Source: Desulfurobacteriaceae bacterium
GTDB taxonomy: Bacteria; Aquificota; Aquificia; Desulfurobacteriales; Desulfurobacteriaceae
NCBI GenBank assembly: GCA_026987115.1
Contig: JALSNF010000016.1
Coordinates: forward strand, 1 to 64,000
DNA length: 64,000 bases
Direction of reading: 5' to 3'
In this document: in pieces, positions 1 to 9,005 of the stretch
Numbering within the stretch: position 1 is the stretch's first letter
Layout: each line of letters begins with the position of its first letter
Notes under the pieces: model-generated
Database searches by the model: none
What the model was told of the DNA's origin: nothing
Seen by the model: only the letters and a program-made list of their open reading frames with translations
Position numbers and translations under genes: made by a program

Positions 1-1821
1 GCAAACGTTAGAGACTACCAGAGCGAATACGATAAGTTCTTAAAAGACCCGGAAAAGTTCTGGGACGAGGTGGCAAGGGAGCTCTTTTGGTACCAGAAGT
101 GGGAGAAAGTGCTTGAGTGGAACTACCCTTACGCAAAGTGGTTTGTGGGAGGGAAGACAAACATTACGGTAAACGCCTTAGACAGGCATGTAAAGAGCGG
201 GAAAAGGAACAAGGTAGCCTTTTTCTGGGAAGACGAACTGGGGAACGAGAAGGTAATTACTTACGGGGAGCTCCACAGATTAGTAAACAGGTTTGCAAAC
301 GCCCTTAAAGCCGCAGGTATAAAAAAGGGAGACAGGGTAGTAATCTACATGCCTTTAGTTATAGAGCAAGTAGTTGCGATGCTTGCCTGTGCAAGGATAG
401 GAGCGGTTCACTCTGTGGTCTATGCAGGCTTTAGCTCTTCTGCACTGAGGCACAGGATAGAAGACGCTGAAGCGAAGATGGTAATAACGGCCGACATAAC
501 CATAAGGAGAGGTAGGGCAATTCCCCTAAAGAGGATAGTTGACGAGGCGATACTTGACCTTCCGTTCGTTGAAAAGGTGGTAGTTTTAAGGAGGCTTGAG
601 CCTAAAGTTGACCTTATAGGGGAAAAGGAGGTTGACTTCTACGAGTTTATGGAGGGCCACTTAGACTACTGTGAACCTGAAGTTATGGACTCAGAAGACC
701 CCCTATTCATCCTCTACACTTCAGGCTCAACGGGGAAGCCAAAGGGAGTCCTCCACACGGTAGGGGGCTACATGGTTGGAACTTACTACTCAATGAAGAC
801 CGTATTTGACCTCAAGGAGGACGACGTTTACTGGTGCACTGCCGACCCGGGGTGGATTACAGGCCACAGCTACATAGTTTACGGCCCGTTAACTGCGGGG
901 GCTACGCAGGTAATAGCGGAGGGAGCTCCCAACTACCCAGACTTTGGCCGCTGGTGGAGGATAGTTGAAAAGTACGGAGTTAACATCTTCTACACTGCGC
1001 CTACGGCAATAAGGATGTTTATGAGGGCAGGGGAGGAGTGGCCCAATAAGTACGACCTTTCTTCTTTAAGGCTTTTAGGCTCTGTAGGGGAGCCCATAAA
1101 CCCCGAAGCTTGGCTTTGGTACTACAGAGTAATAGGAAAAGAGAAGTGTCCCATAGTTGATACTTGGTGGCAGACGGAAACGGGAGCAGTAATGATTACC
1201 ACGATAGACGCTCTGCCGATGAAGCCTGGAAAGGCCGGAAAACCCGTTCCCGGAGTAGTTGCAGATGTAGTTGATAAAGAAGGTAATCCTGTTGAGGAGG
1301 GAAAGGGAGGCTTCTTAGTAATAAAGTACCCTTGGCCCTCAATGATGAGAACAATATGGAAAAACCCCCAAAGGTACGAACAGTACTGGAACACAATTCC
1401 AAACTGCTACACTGCCGGAGACGTTGCAGTTAAAGATAAGGACGGCTACATAATGATTCTAGGCCGTGCAGACGACGTTATTAACGTCTCAGGCCACAGG
1501 ATAGGGACTATGGAGGTTGAATCTGCCTTAGTTTCCCACCCTGCAGTGGCAGAGGCGGCAGTTATAGGTAAGCCTGACCCTGTGAAGGGAGAGAGGATAA
1601 AGGCCTTTGTAATCCTAAAGGAAGGTTATTCAGTCTCTGAAAAGCTGATAGACGACCTTAAATATCACGTAAAAATGGAGCTTGGCTCCCTTGCAGTTCC
1701 ATCAGAAATTGAGTTTGTTGACAAGCTGCCGAAAACTAGAAGCGGTAAGATTATGAGGAGAGTTCTAAAGGCAAAAGAGCTCGGAATAGACCCCGGAGAC
1801 TTATCTACCCTTGAAGATTAA
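1..1821 (+). CDS. acsA: Acetyl-CoA synthetase, AMP-forming (5' partial)
   Basis: Activates acetate with ATP and CoA to acetyl-CoA in the cytoplasm. The frame is open from base 1, so the start lies outside the window; 606 residues are visible and perhaps 25-45 are missing compared with the usual 630-650. The ANL-superfamily signatures are all present: the phosphate-binding loop [10 protein letters not shown] near base 720, WWQTETG near 1165, the hinge region [13 protein letters not shown] near 1465, and the C-terminal [11 protein letters not shown], whose lysine is the known acylation-regulated residue of this family. The GTG at base 70 is internal and should not be taken as the start. The gene ends just before a strong hairpin and converges on the thioredoxin-like gene. 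Confidence 0.96.
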   Translation, partial: ANVRDYQSEYDKFLKDPEKFWDEVARELFWYQKWEKVLEWNYPYAKWFVGGKTNITVNALDRHVKSGKRNKVAFFWEDELGNEKVITYGELHRLVNRFANALKAAGIKKGDRVVIYMPLVIEQVVAMLACARIGAVHSVVYAGFSSSALRHRIEDAEAKMVITADITIRRGRAIPLKRIVDEAILDLPFVEKVVVLRRLEPKVDLIGEKEVDFYEFMEGHLDYCEPEVMDSEDPLFILYTSGSTGKPKGVLHTVGGYMVGTYYSMKTVFDLKEDDVYWCTADPGWITGHSYIVYGPLTAGATQVIAEGAPNYPDFGRWWRIVEKYGVNIFYTAPTAIRMFMRAGEEWPNKYDLSSLRLLGSVGEPINPEAWLWYYRVIGKEKCPIVDTWWQTETGAVMITTIDALPMKPGKAGKPVPGVVADVVDKEGNPVEEGKGGFLVIKYPWPSMMRTIWKNPQRYEQYWNTIPNCYTAGDVAVKDKDGYIMILGRADDVINVSGHRIGTMEVESALVSHPAVAEAAVIGKPDPVKGERIKAFVILKEGYSVSEKLIDDLKYHVKMELGSLAVPSEIEFVDKLPKTRSGKIMRRVLKAKELGIDPGDLSTLED

Positions 1822-1826
1822 ACTTC

Positions 1827-1844
1827 CTGCCCCTTTAGGGGCAG
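1827..1844. terminator. Bidirectional hairpin terminator between convergent genes
   Basis: CTGCCCC (1827-1833) pairs with GGGGCAG (1838-1844) around a TTTA loop. It sits between the stop codons of acsA and the thioredoxin-like gene. The flanks are mildly A/T rich on both sides but carry no long T run. Confidence 0.75.
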
Positions 1845-2090
1845 TTAACTTAAAATCCTTCTTAAAAACTCTTCAACTTCTTTAACAGAAAAGACGCCGC
1901 TCCACCTTTTTACCTCCCTTCCCTCTTCTTCAACGATTAAAGTAGGTGCAGAGAAAACCAAACGGTTAGCCCTCTCTGTTGGGTTTTCCTCTATGTCAAC
2001 AACCTTAAGTTCTAAAGGAAGCTTTTTTAACTTCTCCTTTAAGGGTTCGCAAACTGGACACCTCTTTGAAGTAAAGAGGATTAACCTCAA
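1845..2090 (-). CDS. Thioredoxin/glutaredoxin-like small protein
   Basis: A cytoplasmic 81-residue thioredoxin-fold protein with the redox motif CPVC at residues 11-14 and the typical cis-proline segment SAPTL near residue 48. It is probably a dithiol reductase or redox relay; the partner is unknown. The start is TTG at 2090, preceded by GGAGG at good spacing, and it overlaps the TGA stop of the upstream permease gene as TTGA, so translation is likely coupled. It is last in a panE-permease-thioredoxin operon. Confidence 0.85.
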   Translation of the reverse strand: MRLILFTSKRCPVCEPLKEKLKKLPLELKVVDIEENPTERANRLVFSAPTLIVEEEGREVKRWSGVFSVKEVEEFLRRILS

Positions 2091-3658
2091 GCTAACCTCC
2101 TTCCGTCTTTCTCTCTTTTCTCCTTAACTACAAAGTAAGTAGGAGAGTGCTCTTTTAAGAATTTCCCCTTTAACTCCTCAACGGCCTTTTCTGCTTTGGT
2201 AGGCTCTCTGTGAACAACTAATACCCTAAAAGTGGAGGTTTTGTTTAACCCTTTAAGGGAGTTCCCGGTTAGGTAAACCTCTGCGTCCTCTAACTTCTCT
2301 TTTATCCTTTTTGCAATCTCCTTAAGCCTTTTAAACTCCTTTTCTTTCAGCTCCTCCTTTAACTTTAACCTCCAGTCTATGTATTCTGAGAGCTCCCTCT
2401 TTGTAATGGCCCTATACGCTACCTCAAAGATGAAGGTTCCCAGAAGAACGACAAAGACAGAGTAGAGGGACTCCGGGTTCGTTTTTAAGTTGTAGCCTAT
2501 GAGGACGACGCCTGAGACAAGGCAAAGGAGGAAGGCTAGAAGAGAAATCCACCTGTTTGAATCTGTAAACTCGTATAGCTTAAAGTTTGCGAAGTTAACA
2601 GCTGCAAATATTGAGAGGAAACCGAAACTCCCTGCAACGGAGATGTTTTCCAGGTTAAATGTGGTGGCAAAGAGGATGGTTAAGATGGAGAGGATTAAAA
2701 GTCCTTCTGTTCCTTCCTTCCATATTTTCTTTGAAAAGGAGCGGGGGAGAGCTCCAAGCTTTGCCACCAAGTAGCTAACTCTGGCACTTCCGTAAAGGGT
2801 AGCGTTTATGGCGCTTGCGGTTGAAAGGAGAGCGGCAATGCCAATTAAAACAAATCCAAACTTCCCCAAGAAAGGTTCAGCTGCAACTGCCAAAGCGTAG
2901 TCTTTATACTTTACTACTTGCTGGTAAGTTAGGTTTGCAACTGCAACGGCAGAGACCAAAACGTAAACGGCAATAACGGTTAAAACGCTTGCGTAATAGG
3001 CCTTAGGGAGGGTTCTTTCGGGGTCTTTCACGTCTTTAGCGGTGTTCGCTATTAGTTCAAAGCCCTCGTAGGCTAAGAAGATAATTAAACCTCCCACCAT
3101 TATCTTGAGGAAACTCTCCCAGTGGTGAGGGGATAGGCGAGAGAAGTCTCCGGTTAAAAAACCTAAAGCTGAGAAGAAAAAGAGTATGCCCAGTTTGAAG
3201 AAGACCATTAAGTCCTCTGCCTTACCGCTAACGTAAGCTCCCAGGAAGTTTATAAGGGCAAAAAGGGAGATTACGGCAACTATGAGGAGTTTCTTAAGGG
3301 AGACTACCTCGTGGCCAAAAAGGAGTGCAGAGCCGTAGCTTCCAAAGGCGTAAGAGTAGAGGGATAGCATTATAATGTAGCTTCCAAGTAGGAGGGTATT
3401 AAGGTAGGACGAGAAGAGGTTGTTTCCAAATCCCCTAACCAAGAACTCAACTGTTCCCCCTTCACTTGGATACCTTACAGAGAGTTTAGCGTAGGAGTAT
3501 GAGGTTAAAAGGGCAATTAAGCCCGCAAAGATAAAGGCTACGGGAGCGGCTCCTTTAGAGAGGAGGATGGTTAAACCTAAAACTGCAAATATGCCTCCCC
3601 CTATCATTCCACCTACTCCTATTGAGTAGGCTTCCCAAAATCCTATTTTCTTAGCCAT
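2087..3658 (-). CDS. APC-family amino-acid permease with extra C-terminal domain
   Basis: An inner-membrane secondary transporter of 523 residues. The N-terminal 420 residues form about twelve hydrophobic segments, and the first contains the GVGGMIGGGIFAVLG stretch typical of the APC superfamily substrate site. A Lys/Glu-rich linker follows (about 425-460), then a soluble tail of about 60 residues containing EVYLTGNSLKGLNKTSTF and a beta-strand-like RVLVVHRE. The substrate cannot be told from sequence. The ATG overlaps the stop of panE by eight bases (ATGGCTAA), so the two are co-translated. Confidence 0.85.
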   Translation of the reverse strand: MAKKIGFWEAYSIGVGGMIGGGIFAVLGLTILLSKGAAPVAFIFAGLIALLTSYSYAKLSVRYPSEGGTVEFLVRGFGNNLFSSYLNTLLLGSYIIMLSLYSYAFGSYGSALLFGHEVVSLKKLLIVAVISLFALINFLGAYVSGKAEDLMVFFKLGILFFFSALGFLTGDFSRLSPHHWESFLKIMVGGLIIFLAYEGFELIANTAKDVKDPERTLPKAYYASVLTVIAVYVLVSAVAVANLTYQQVVKYKDYALAVAAEPFLGKFGFVLIGIAALLSTASAINATLYGSARVSYLVAKLGALPRSFSKKIWKEGTEGLLILSILTILFATTFNLENISVAGSFGFLSIFAAVNFANFKLYEFTDSNRWISLLAFLLCLVSGVVLIGYNLKTNPESLYSVFVVLLGTFIFEVAYRAITKRELSEYIDWRLKLKEELKEKEFKRLKEIAKRIKEKLEDAEVYLTGNSLKGLNKTSTFRVLVVHREPTKAEKAVEELKGKFLKEHSPTYFVVKEKREKDGRRLA

Positions 3659-4580
3659 TACTTTTCTCCAGAAGGAACTTAACTGTTGAGTAAACGCACT
3701 TATTGTAAGGAACCGGGATGCCTTTTCTCTCTGCTTTTTTTATGAGAGCTCCGGTTATTCCGTCTATTTCTAAGGGTTTCCCCCTTTCAAAGTCAAGGAG
3801 CATAGAGGTTTTGTAATTTTTTAGGTCGGGAGATGACTTTAGGTACTTCTCTATTAAAGAGGGCTTAAGCTTAACTCCGTAGGCTTCTGCTACCTTAAAG
3901 CATTCCTCCATAAGTTTTTCTAAAACCTCTCTGGTTCCTTTAAACTCTAGGAGCTCCCCAACGGTTGCCTTTGTAATAACGGAGTATGGGTTAAAGGCAG
4001 CGTTCCAAACGAGCTTTTTCCAAAGGGTGTAGTTGATGTCCTTTGATACTCTTGCCTCAATGCCGCAGCTTTTTAGCTCTTCTACTATCTGTTTTACCCT
4101 GTCTGAAACTTCACCTGAGAGCTCTCCTATCTCAAGGAGGCCTGCCGCCTCGTGAACTATAGTTCCGGGCTCTTTAACGTAAACTCCAACGAAAGCGGTT
4201 GCCCCTAAAACCCTGTTTTTACCTAAGTGCCTTGCTAAAATCTCCTCGTTCTCAATTCCGTTTTGAACGGAGATAACTACCCCATCCTCTTTTAAGAGCT
4301 CTTTAAGGAGGGGAGCTCCCTTTTCAGTATCGTAGGACTTTACGCAGAAAAGGACAACATCAAACCTGCCTAAACCTTCTGTTTTATCTGTAAAGAGGAC
4401 TTTGCCTTCCTCCTTTATTAAAAAGCTGCCGTATTTAAAGCTCTCTATTTTCAGACCTTTTTCCTTCATAGCTTTAAGGTGCTTGCCCCTTCCCAAGAAA
4501 ACAACTTCCTTTCCGCACCTTGCAAGGAGAGCTCCGTAAAAGGAACCTACGCCTCCAGAGCCGAAAATTAAATATCTCAA
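3651..4580 (-). CDS. panE: 2-dehydropantoate 2-reductase (ketopantoate reductase)
   Basis: Reduces ketopantoate to pantoate with NADPH in coenzyme A synthesis. The protein begins with the Rossmann motif GSGGVGSFYGALLA, and ApbA/PanE features follow, including VQNGIENEE near residue 93 and the KLVWNAAFNPYSV segment that carries the catalytic lysine and asparagine. I place the start at TTG 4580: it has AAGGAGG five to six bases upstream and matches the normal family N-terminus. A GTG 27 codons further up adds residues unlike the family and runs through a terminator hairpin. Its neighbour ilvD makes the precursor 2-ketoisovalerate. Confidence 0.9.
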   Translation of the reverse strand: MRYLIFGSGGVGSFYGALLARCGKEVVFLGRGKHLKAMKEKGLKIESFKYGSFLIKEEGKVLFTDKTEGLGRFDVVLFCVKSYDTEKGAPLLKELLKEDGVVISVQNGIENEEILARHLGKNRVLGATAFVGVYVKEPGTIVHEAAGLLEIGELSGEVSDRVKQIVEELKSCGIEARVSKDINYTLWKKLVWNAAFNPYSVITKATVGELLEFKGTREVLEKLMEECFKVAEAYGVKLKPSLIEKYLKSSPDLKNYKTSMLLDFERGKPLEIDGITGALIKKAERKGIPVPYNKCVYSTVKFLLEKSNG

Positions 4581-4613
4581 CTTATTCCTCCTTACCTTAA
4601 TATAGAATTTAAC

Positions 4614-4642
4614 AAAAAGCCGGTAAGCACAGGAATACCGAC
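4614..4642 (-). terminator. Intrinsic terminator of the ilvD operon
   Basis: On the minus strand GTCGGTA (4642-4636) pairs with TACCGGC (4625-4619), seven pairs with one G-T wobble, followed directly by TTTTT (4618-4614). It lies downstream of ilvD and upstream of panE, so it should end the eight-gene operon. It could also act as an attenuator in front of panE. Confidence 0.7.
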
Positions 4643-4679
4643 TCGCGGTCTTTAACTGCACGGACGTGAGGGCGTGAAA

Positions 4680-4697
4680 GGGGGAGAGAGCTCCCCC
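4680..4697 (-). terminator. GC-rich hairpin just after ilvD
   Basis: GGGGGAG (4680-4686) and CTCCCCC (4691-4697) form a seven-pair stem with an AGAG loop, three bases after the ilvD stop codon. Only a short T run (TTT) follows, so it may be a stability hairpin working with the stronger terminator at 4614-4642. Confidence 0.5.
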
Positions 4698-4699
4698 TC

Positions 4700-6352
4700 C
4701 TAAACCTCTTGGATAGCTCCCTTTGAAGCTGAAGAGACGAGCTTTGCGTATTTCCTAAGGAGCTTTGACTTAACCTCTTTCTCTTTTGGCTTAAATTCTT
4801 TGAGCCTCCTTTCAAGCTCTTCTTGGCTAATAAGGAGCTCCAGCCTCCTTTCGGGGACGTTTATGTGAATCTTGTCTCCCTCTTTAACTACGCCTATAGG
4901 TCCTCCCTGAGCGGCTTCAGGGGAAACGTGGCCTATGCAGGGACCGTGAGTTCCCCCAGAGAACCTTCCGTCTGTAATTAGGGCTACCTTCTCACCAAGT
5001 CCCATTCCCATAACGGCGGCAGTAACTGCAAGCATTTCCCTCATTCCCGGCCCTCCTTTAGGGCCTTCATACCTTATGACTATAACGTCTCCTTCTTTTA
5101 TCTTACCTTCCATAACGGCTTTCATAGCGTCCTCTTCGCAGTCAAAGACCCTTGCCCTTCCCGTAAATACCTTCATCTTTTCAGACATTGCCCCTTGCTT
5201 AACAACGGCTCCTTCAGGTGCCAAGTTCCCGTAAAGTATTGCTATTCCTCCCTCTTTACTGTATGGGTTAGTTATAGGCCTTATAACGTCCTCGTCCCAT
5301 ATCCTTCCGGAGGCGGCAATTTCTTTTATGTCTTTTCCGGAAACGGTAGGGGAGCTCTCAAGCTTATCAATTAACCTCTTTAAAACTCCGGGGATGCCTC
5401 CCGCATAGTGGAGGTCTTCCATAAGGTACTTTCCCCCCGGTCTCATTGAGCAGATTTTCGGGGTTTCCCTTGAAAGCTCGTCAAACAGCTTTATGTCAAA
5501 TGGTATTTGGGCTTCATAGGCAATTGCCGGAAGGTGTAAAACTGTGTTTGTTGAGCCTCCTAAGGCTAAGTCCACCCTTATTGCGTTCCTAAAGGCTTCT
5601 GGTGTCATTATGTCCCTTGCCTTTATTCCCTTTTTGACCAGCTCTACTATCCTCTCTCCGCTTGCCTCGGCTATCCTCTTTTTCTCTGCAAGGGGCGCCG
5701 GAGAGGTTCCGCAGAAAGGAAGGCTCATCCCTAAAGCTTCAGTTAAGCAGGCCATCGTGTTTGCGGTAAACATCCCTTGACAAGCACCGGACGACGGGCA
5801 GGCTGAAGACTCAAGCTCTAAGAGCTCCTCAAGAGTTATCTCGCCTGCCTTATACTTTCCTATTGCCTCAAAGGTATGGCTAACGAGGTCTAACCTCTCT
5901 TTCCCTCTTCTTCCTGCAAGCATCGGCCCTGCAGTGACGACAATTGCAGGGAGGTTAACCCTTGCGGCTCCCATGAGCATGCCGGGAGTTATCTTGTCGC
6001 AGGCTGTAAGGAGGACAAGACCGTCAAGCTGGTGTGCAGTGGCAACGTCTTCAACGGCGTCTGCAATGAGCTCCCTTAAAGGAAGGGAAAAGCGCATTCC
6101 TTCGTGTCCCATGGCAATGCCGTCGCAGATTGCAGGGACTCTCACTATGAATGGAGTTCCTCCTGCAGCGGCAACTCCCCTTTCTATGAACCTTTCAAGG
6201 GAGAACATGTCTGCGTGGCCCGGGACTAAGTCGGTCCAGCTTGAGATTATCCCTATTAAAGGTTTTTCAATGTCTTTTCTCTGAAGGCCCGTTGCCATCA
6301 TAAGGGCCCTTGCAGGGAGCTTTTCAAACTCCCTGAGAGTATCACTTCTCAT
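4700..6352 (-). CDS. ilvD: Dihydroxy-acid dehydratase
   Basis: Iron-sulfur enzyme that dehydrates 2,3-dihydroxyisovalerate and dihydroxymethylvalerate to the 2-keto acids in valine, isoleucine, leucine and pantothenate synthesis. At 550 residues it has the family's normal length. The conserved cysteines are in [10 protein letters not shown] (Cys118) and [16 protein letters not shown] (Cys185, Cys191), and the C-terminal [20 protein letters not shown] signature is present. The ATG overlaps the DUF465 stop by eleven bases. It is the last gene of the operon that starts at the helicase. Confidence 0.97.
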   Translation of the reverse strand: MRSDTLREFEKLPARALMMATGLQRKDIEKPLIGIISSWTDLVPGHADMFSLERFIERGVAAAGGTPFIVRVPAICDGIAMGHEGMRFSLPLRELIADAVEDVATAHQLDGLVLLTACDKITPGMLMGAARVNLPAIVVTAGPMLAGRRGKERLDLVSHTFEAIGKYKAGEITLEELLELESSACPSSGACQGMFTANTMACLTEALGMSLPFCGTSPAPLAEKKRIAEASGERIVELVKKGIKARDIMTPEAFRNAIRVDLALGGSTNTVLHLPAIAYEAQIPFDIKLFDELSRETPKICSMRPGGKYLMEDLHYAGGIPGVLKRLIDKLESSPTVSGKDIKEIAASGRIWDEDVIRPITNPYSKEGGIAILYGNLAPEGAVVKQGAMSEKMKVFTGRARVFDCEEDAMKAVMEGKIKEGDVIVIRYEGPKGGPGMREMLAVTAAVMGMGLGEKVALITDGRFSGGTHGPCIGHVSPEAAQGGPIGVVKEGDKIHINVPERRLELLISQEELERRLKEFKPKEKEVKSKLLRKYAKLVSSASKGAIQEV

Positions 6353-6578
6353 TTTCAGCCTCCTCTTTTGCTTTTTTCATAAGGAGCATCATCTCGTCCC
6401 TTAAGCGAAGGCGCTCTTTTTTCATCTTCTCAAGCTCAACCTCTTCTTGAGGAGTTAAAACGGCCTTTTTCTCCATTTTGTCAATAATGTCGTCAAGCTC
6501 TTGGTGCTTTTTCTCTAAAGTTTTAAAGTGGTGAAACTTCTCCCTTGCTAAAGCCTTTAGGTTCTCGTCTCTAAGCAT
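6342..6578 (-). CDS. DUF465-family small helical protein (YdcH type)
   Basis: 78 residues, almost wholly charged helix. The pattern [14 protein letters not shown] followed by [16 protein letters not shown] matches the DUF465/YdcH family, whose function is unknown; a coiled-coil dimer is likely. The start is ATG 6578, with AGGAGG five bases upstream. An in-frame GTG at 6584 lies inside that ribosome binding site and cannot be the start. It overlaps rimI upstream (ATGCTTAG) and ilvD downstream. Confidence 0.8.
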   Translation of the reverse strand: MLRDENLKALAREKFHHFKTLEKKHQELDDIIDKMEKKAVLTPQEEVELEKMKKERLRLRDEMMLLMKKAKEEAENEK

Positions 6579-7023
6579 TTTCACCTCCTAAAGTTATTTT
6601 ATAGACGATGGCATCTCTTTCACCGTAGTAATTTTTCCTTACCCCAATCTCCTTAAAGCCGAAAGAGGAGTAAAGCTTCCTTGCAGCTTCGTTGTTCTCT
6701 TCAACTTCTAAGAAAACTTCTTTAATTCCCCTATCTACGCACTTCTTTATAAAGGCCTTTAGGAGCTCCTTCCCTATACCTTCTCCCCTCCTTTCTCTCT
6801 TTACTGCTATCCTGTTTAGCTCTGCCGTTTGTGCAACGAGCCAACCGCTAGCGTAGCCTAAAACTCCGTCTTCTCCTTCGGCAACGAGGAAAATTGAGAA
6901 GGGCAAGCTAACCTCCCTTTTAATTAAAGAGAGGGAATAGGGCCTTTTAAAGGCCTCTAACTCCAATTTTAATAAATCGTTAAGGTCTTCTTCTTTAACC
7001 TCTCTTATTAGGAGGTTTGGCAT
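6571..7023 (-). CDS. rimI: Ribosomal-protein-alanine N-acetyltransferase (GNAT)
   Basis: A GNAT acetyltransferase of 150 residues. The acetyl-CoA loop RRGEGIGKELL (near residue 79) and the C-terminal NNEAARKLYSSFGFKEIG segment are typical of RimI, which acetylates the N-terminal alanine of ribosomal protein S18. It overlaps tsaB by 29 bases; tsaB-rimI pairing is common in bacteria and supports the name. Other GNAT specificities cannot be excluded from sequence alone. Confidence 0.88.
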   Translation of the reverse strand: MPNLLIREVKEEDLNDLLKLELEAFKRPYSLSLIKREVSLPFSIFLVAEGEDGVLGYASGWLVAQTAELNRIAVKRERRGEGIGKELLKAFIKKCVDRGIKEVFLEVEENNEAARKLYSSFGFKEIGVRKNYYGERDAIVYKITLGGENA

Positions 7024-7603
7024 CGTGCTCCCTTATGTAGTGAAAGGTTAAAGGGGAGAGTTCTTCCCTAGGGAGTTTAAGTAGCTTTACAGAAAGGGGA
7101 GTAAGCTCTTTAAGGTTTAGGTAAGAGGTTAGCTGAGGGGGGAGCTCTCCCTTAAAGACTAAAAGGGGTCTTTCTAAAAGTTTAACCTTTTCCTCTATCT
7201 CCTTTTCTGTTAGGTCTCCTTGGAATTTTCCAATCTTTGCGTAGAACCTTCCCCTCCTTGCAGGCAAAATCGCAACTGGGACAAAGCCTAAGGCTTCGTA
7301 TCCAAAGGAAAGGGCAGTTAAGGTAGTAGATGAGAGGACTTTAGTTCCTAAAACCTTAAAGGCTTTTCCTACGGTTATAGAGAGCCTTACTCCAGTAAAG
7401 GAGCCTGGGCCTGAGGATACTACGACCTCGTCAATCTCTTCCCTACTTAACCCTGCAAGGGAGAGGGCCCTGTTTATTTCCCTATATACTACCTCGGCGT
7501 GAATCTTTGGCCTGTTCCAGCTGACAGTTGAAAGGAGCTCCCCGTTCCTCTCAACAGACACGCTCCCTTCAGGTAAAGAGAGGTCAAGAGAAAGCCTGTT
7601 CAT
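6995..7603 (-). CDS. tsaB: tRNA t6A biosynthesis protein TsaB
   Basis: An inactive ASKHA-fold paralogue of TsaD that acts as scaffold in the TsaB-TsaD-TsaE complex, which puts threonylcarbamoyl on A37 of ANN-decoding tRNAs. The family motif SSGPGSFTGVRLS is present near residue 64, and the N-terminus (LSLDLSLPEGSV) is a sugar-kinase-like strand pair. At 202 residues it is close to the usual 215-230. The start ATG overlaps the preceding stop as ATGA. The ATPase partner tsaE is at 39191 in this window. Confidence 0.93.
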   Translation of the reverse strand: MNRLSLDLSLPEGSVSVERNGELLSTVSWNRPKIHAEVVYREINRALSLAGLSREEIDEVVVSSGPGSFTGVRLSITVGKAFKVLGTKVLSSTTLTALSFGYEALGFVPVAILPARRGRFYAKIGKFQGDLTEKEIEEKVKLLERPLLVFKGELPPQLTSYLNLKELTPLSVKLLKLPREELSPLTFHYIREHDAKPPNKRG

Positions 7604-8253
7604 GCCGTCTTTACAACCCTAACTAAAATCGGCTTTCCGTTTTCGTCAAGGTCAAGTATCTCTATCTTTACATTTGCAATGTCTATCGTCTTCCTCTTCT
7701 TTAAAGCTATTCCCCTCTCTTTTGCAACTCTCTCTATAAGGTCTATTAGGTACTTGTCCTCTTCAAAGGGTATGTAAACCCCCAGCATCTCGTTTAAAGA
7801 CTCAATTGTAATGTAAGGGTCTATGATAACGGAAGTGCCGGGAGGAAGGGCCTTTAAGGTTAGGAATTTCCTTATGAAAAAGAGTATCAAAAGAGAGACG
7901 GTGCCAAGGAGGACGTTTTTAAAGTTGTGGCCTGAAATTATTATCTCCCTTGCAATTGCAATGAGGAGGACATCAAAGACAATTCGGGGCTGGTGCTTTA
8001 TGAGCATTATGATTAGCTCAACCACTATAACGAACATTAAAAGGGGAGAGATTAACGCCTTTAAGCTCTCGGTAGCGTCCTTTTCGTGGCCGGAGAAGAT
8101 AATCTTTTCAATGTGTATGAGTTTAGGAACTGCAAAGAGGAACTCTAAAAAGAGTATGACAGAGATTAGTAGGAGAGAAACGGTTATTGCAATTAAAAAG
8201 AGCTCTGCAGCCCTATTTAAAAAACCTTCAACTCTTTTTACAAACATGTTCAA
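7600..8253 (-). CDS. PsiE-like (phosphate-starvation-inducible) membrane protein
   Basis: 217 residues with four hydrophobic segments (about 15-38, 65-85, 90-105 and 112-128), then a soluble C-terminal half of about 85 residues. The segment HQPRIVFDVLLIAIAREIII matches the PsiE family, whose function is unknown. The soluble tail, with KLIDLIER and DLDENGKPILVRV strands, is longer than in short PsiE proteins. The start is TTG 8253, with GGAGG eight bases upstream, overlapping the pilD stop as TTGA. An ATG two codons later is the alternative. Confidence 0.75.
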   Translation of the reverse strand: MNMFVKRVEGFLNRAAELFLIAITVSLLLISVILFLEFLFAVPKLIHIEKIIFSGHEKDATESLKALISPLLMFVIVVELIIMLIKHQPRIVFDVLLIAIAREIIISGHNFKNVLLGTVSLLILFFIRKFLTLKALPPGTSVIIDPYITIESLNEMLGVYIPFEEDKYLIDLIERVAKERGIALKKRKTIDIANVKIEILDLDENGKPILVRVVKTA

Positions 8254-9005
8254 GGAGTAAAACCTCCTAAATACCAGTTAATTATTCTATCTCCCCAAAA
8301 GAGGGAGACGAGAGCTCCGACTGCCAAAAAGGGACCAAAGGGTAAAGCAGCTTCCCTTTTCTTTAAGGTTAAAAGTCCGTAAAGAGCTCCAACCGCAGAA
8401 GCTACAAAGAGGGTAAGGAGAACCTTCTCCCAGCCTAAAAACGCTCCAACAACTGCCATTATGTTTGCATCTCCGTAGCCCATTCCCTCTTTGCCGGTAA
8501 AGACGAAGTAGGTCTCTATTATGAACAGGATTACTCCTGCGCCGAAAGAGGCACCTAAAACAGACTCTTTAAGTTGACTTAATCCGAAAAAGGGAGAAAG
8601 GAGAATTCCCAAAAGGAGGGCAAAGTAGCTGAGTTTAACTGGAACTTCCATAGTTTTAATGTCAATAAAGCTTACGACTATTAGGTAGTAAACGAGTATT
8701 AGGTAGTAAAAAAAGCTAAAGGAGAGGGAGAACTTGCAAAAAAGCAGTGCAGTTAAAAGGCCCGTTAAGAACTCAACGGCAGGGTAAAGAGGGGAAATCC
8801 TCTCGCCACAGTAGGCACACTTCCCTTTAAGGAGGAAGTAGCTTAAAAGTGGAATGTTGTGGTACCACTTTATCCTGTTTCCGCAATTGGGACACTTGGA
8901 AGGAGGGTAAACTACAGACTCTCCCTTGGGTATCCTGTAAATACAGACGTTTAGGAAACTCCCCATAAAAATTCCTAGGATGAAAGAAAAGAGGCAGTAA
9001 ACCAT
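8250..9005 (-). CDS. pilD: Prepilin peptidase / N-methyltransferase (A24)
   Basis: Inner-membrane aspartyl protease that cleaves and N-methylates type IV pilins or type II secretion pseudopilins. The N-terminal domain carries two CxxC pairs (CPNC and CAYC, near residues 38-72), the zinc site of the methyltransferase half. The two catalytic aspartates lie in SFIDIKTMEVP and in GMGYGDANIMA (GxGD motif). At 251 residues with about seven membrane segments it has standard size. No pilus structural genes lie beside it. Confidence 0.93.
   Translation of the reverse strand: MVYCLFSFILGIFMGSFLNVCIYRIPKGESVVYPPSKCPNCGNRIKWYHNIPLLSYFLLKGKCAYCGERISPLYPAVEFLTGLLTALLFCKFSLSFSFFYYLILVYYLIVVSFIDIKTMEVPVKLSYFALLLGILLSPFFGLSQLKESVLGASFGAGVILFIIETYFVFTGKEGMGYGDANIMAVVGAFLGWEKVLLTLFVASAVGALYGLLTLKKREAALPFGPFLAVGALVSLFWGDRIINWYLGGFTP

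Noticed and set aside
1122-1402. Minus-strand open frames inside acsA and similar antisense frames elsewhere
   Set aside because: They lie fully inside well-supported genes, have no family resemblance and no ribosome binding sites; they are codon-use shadows.
4581-4661. 27-residue N-terminal extension of PanE from GTG 4661
   Set aside because: It crosses the terminator hairpin and adds non-family sequence; TTG 4580 has a strong ribosome binding site.
4650-4680. A CRISPR array
   Set aside because: Only one repeat-like unit is present, with no second copy or spacers in this window and no cas genes.
6582-6584. GTG as the start of the DUF465 gene
   Set aside because: The codon lies inside the AGGAGG that serves ATG 6578.
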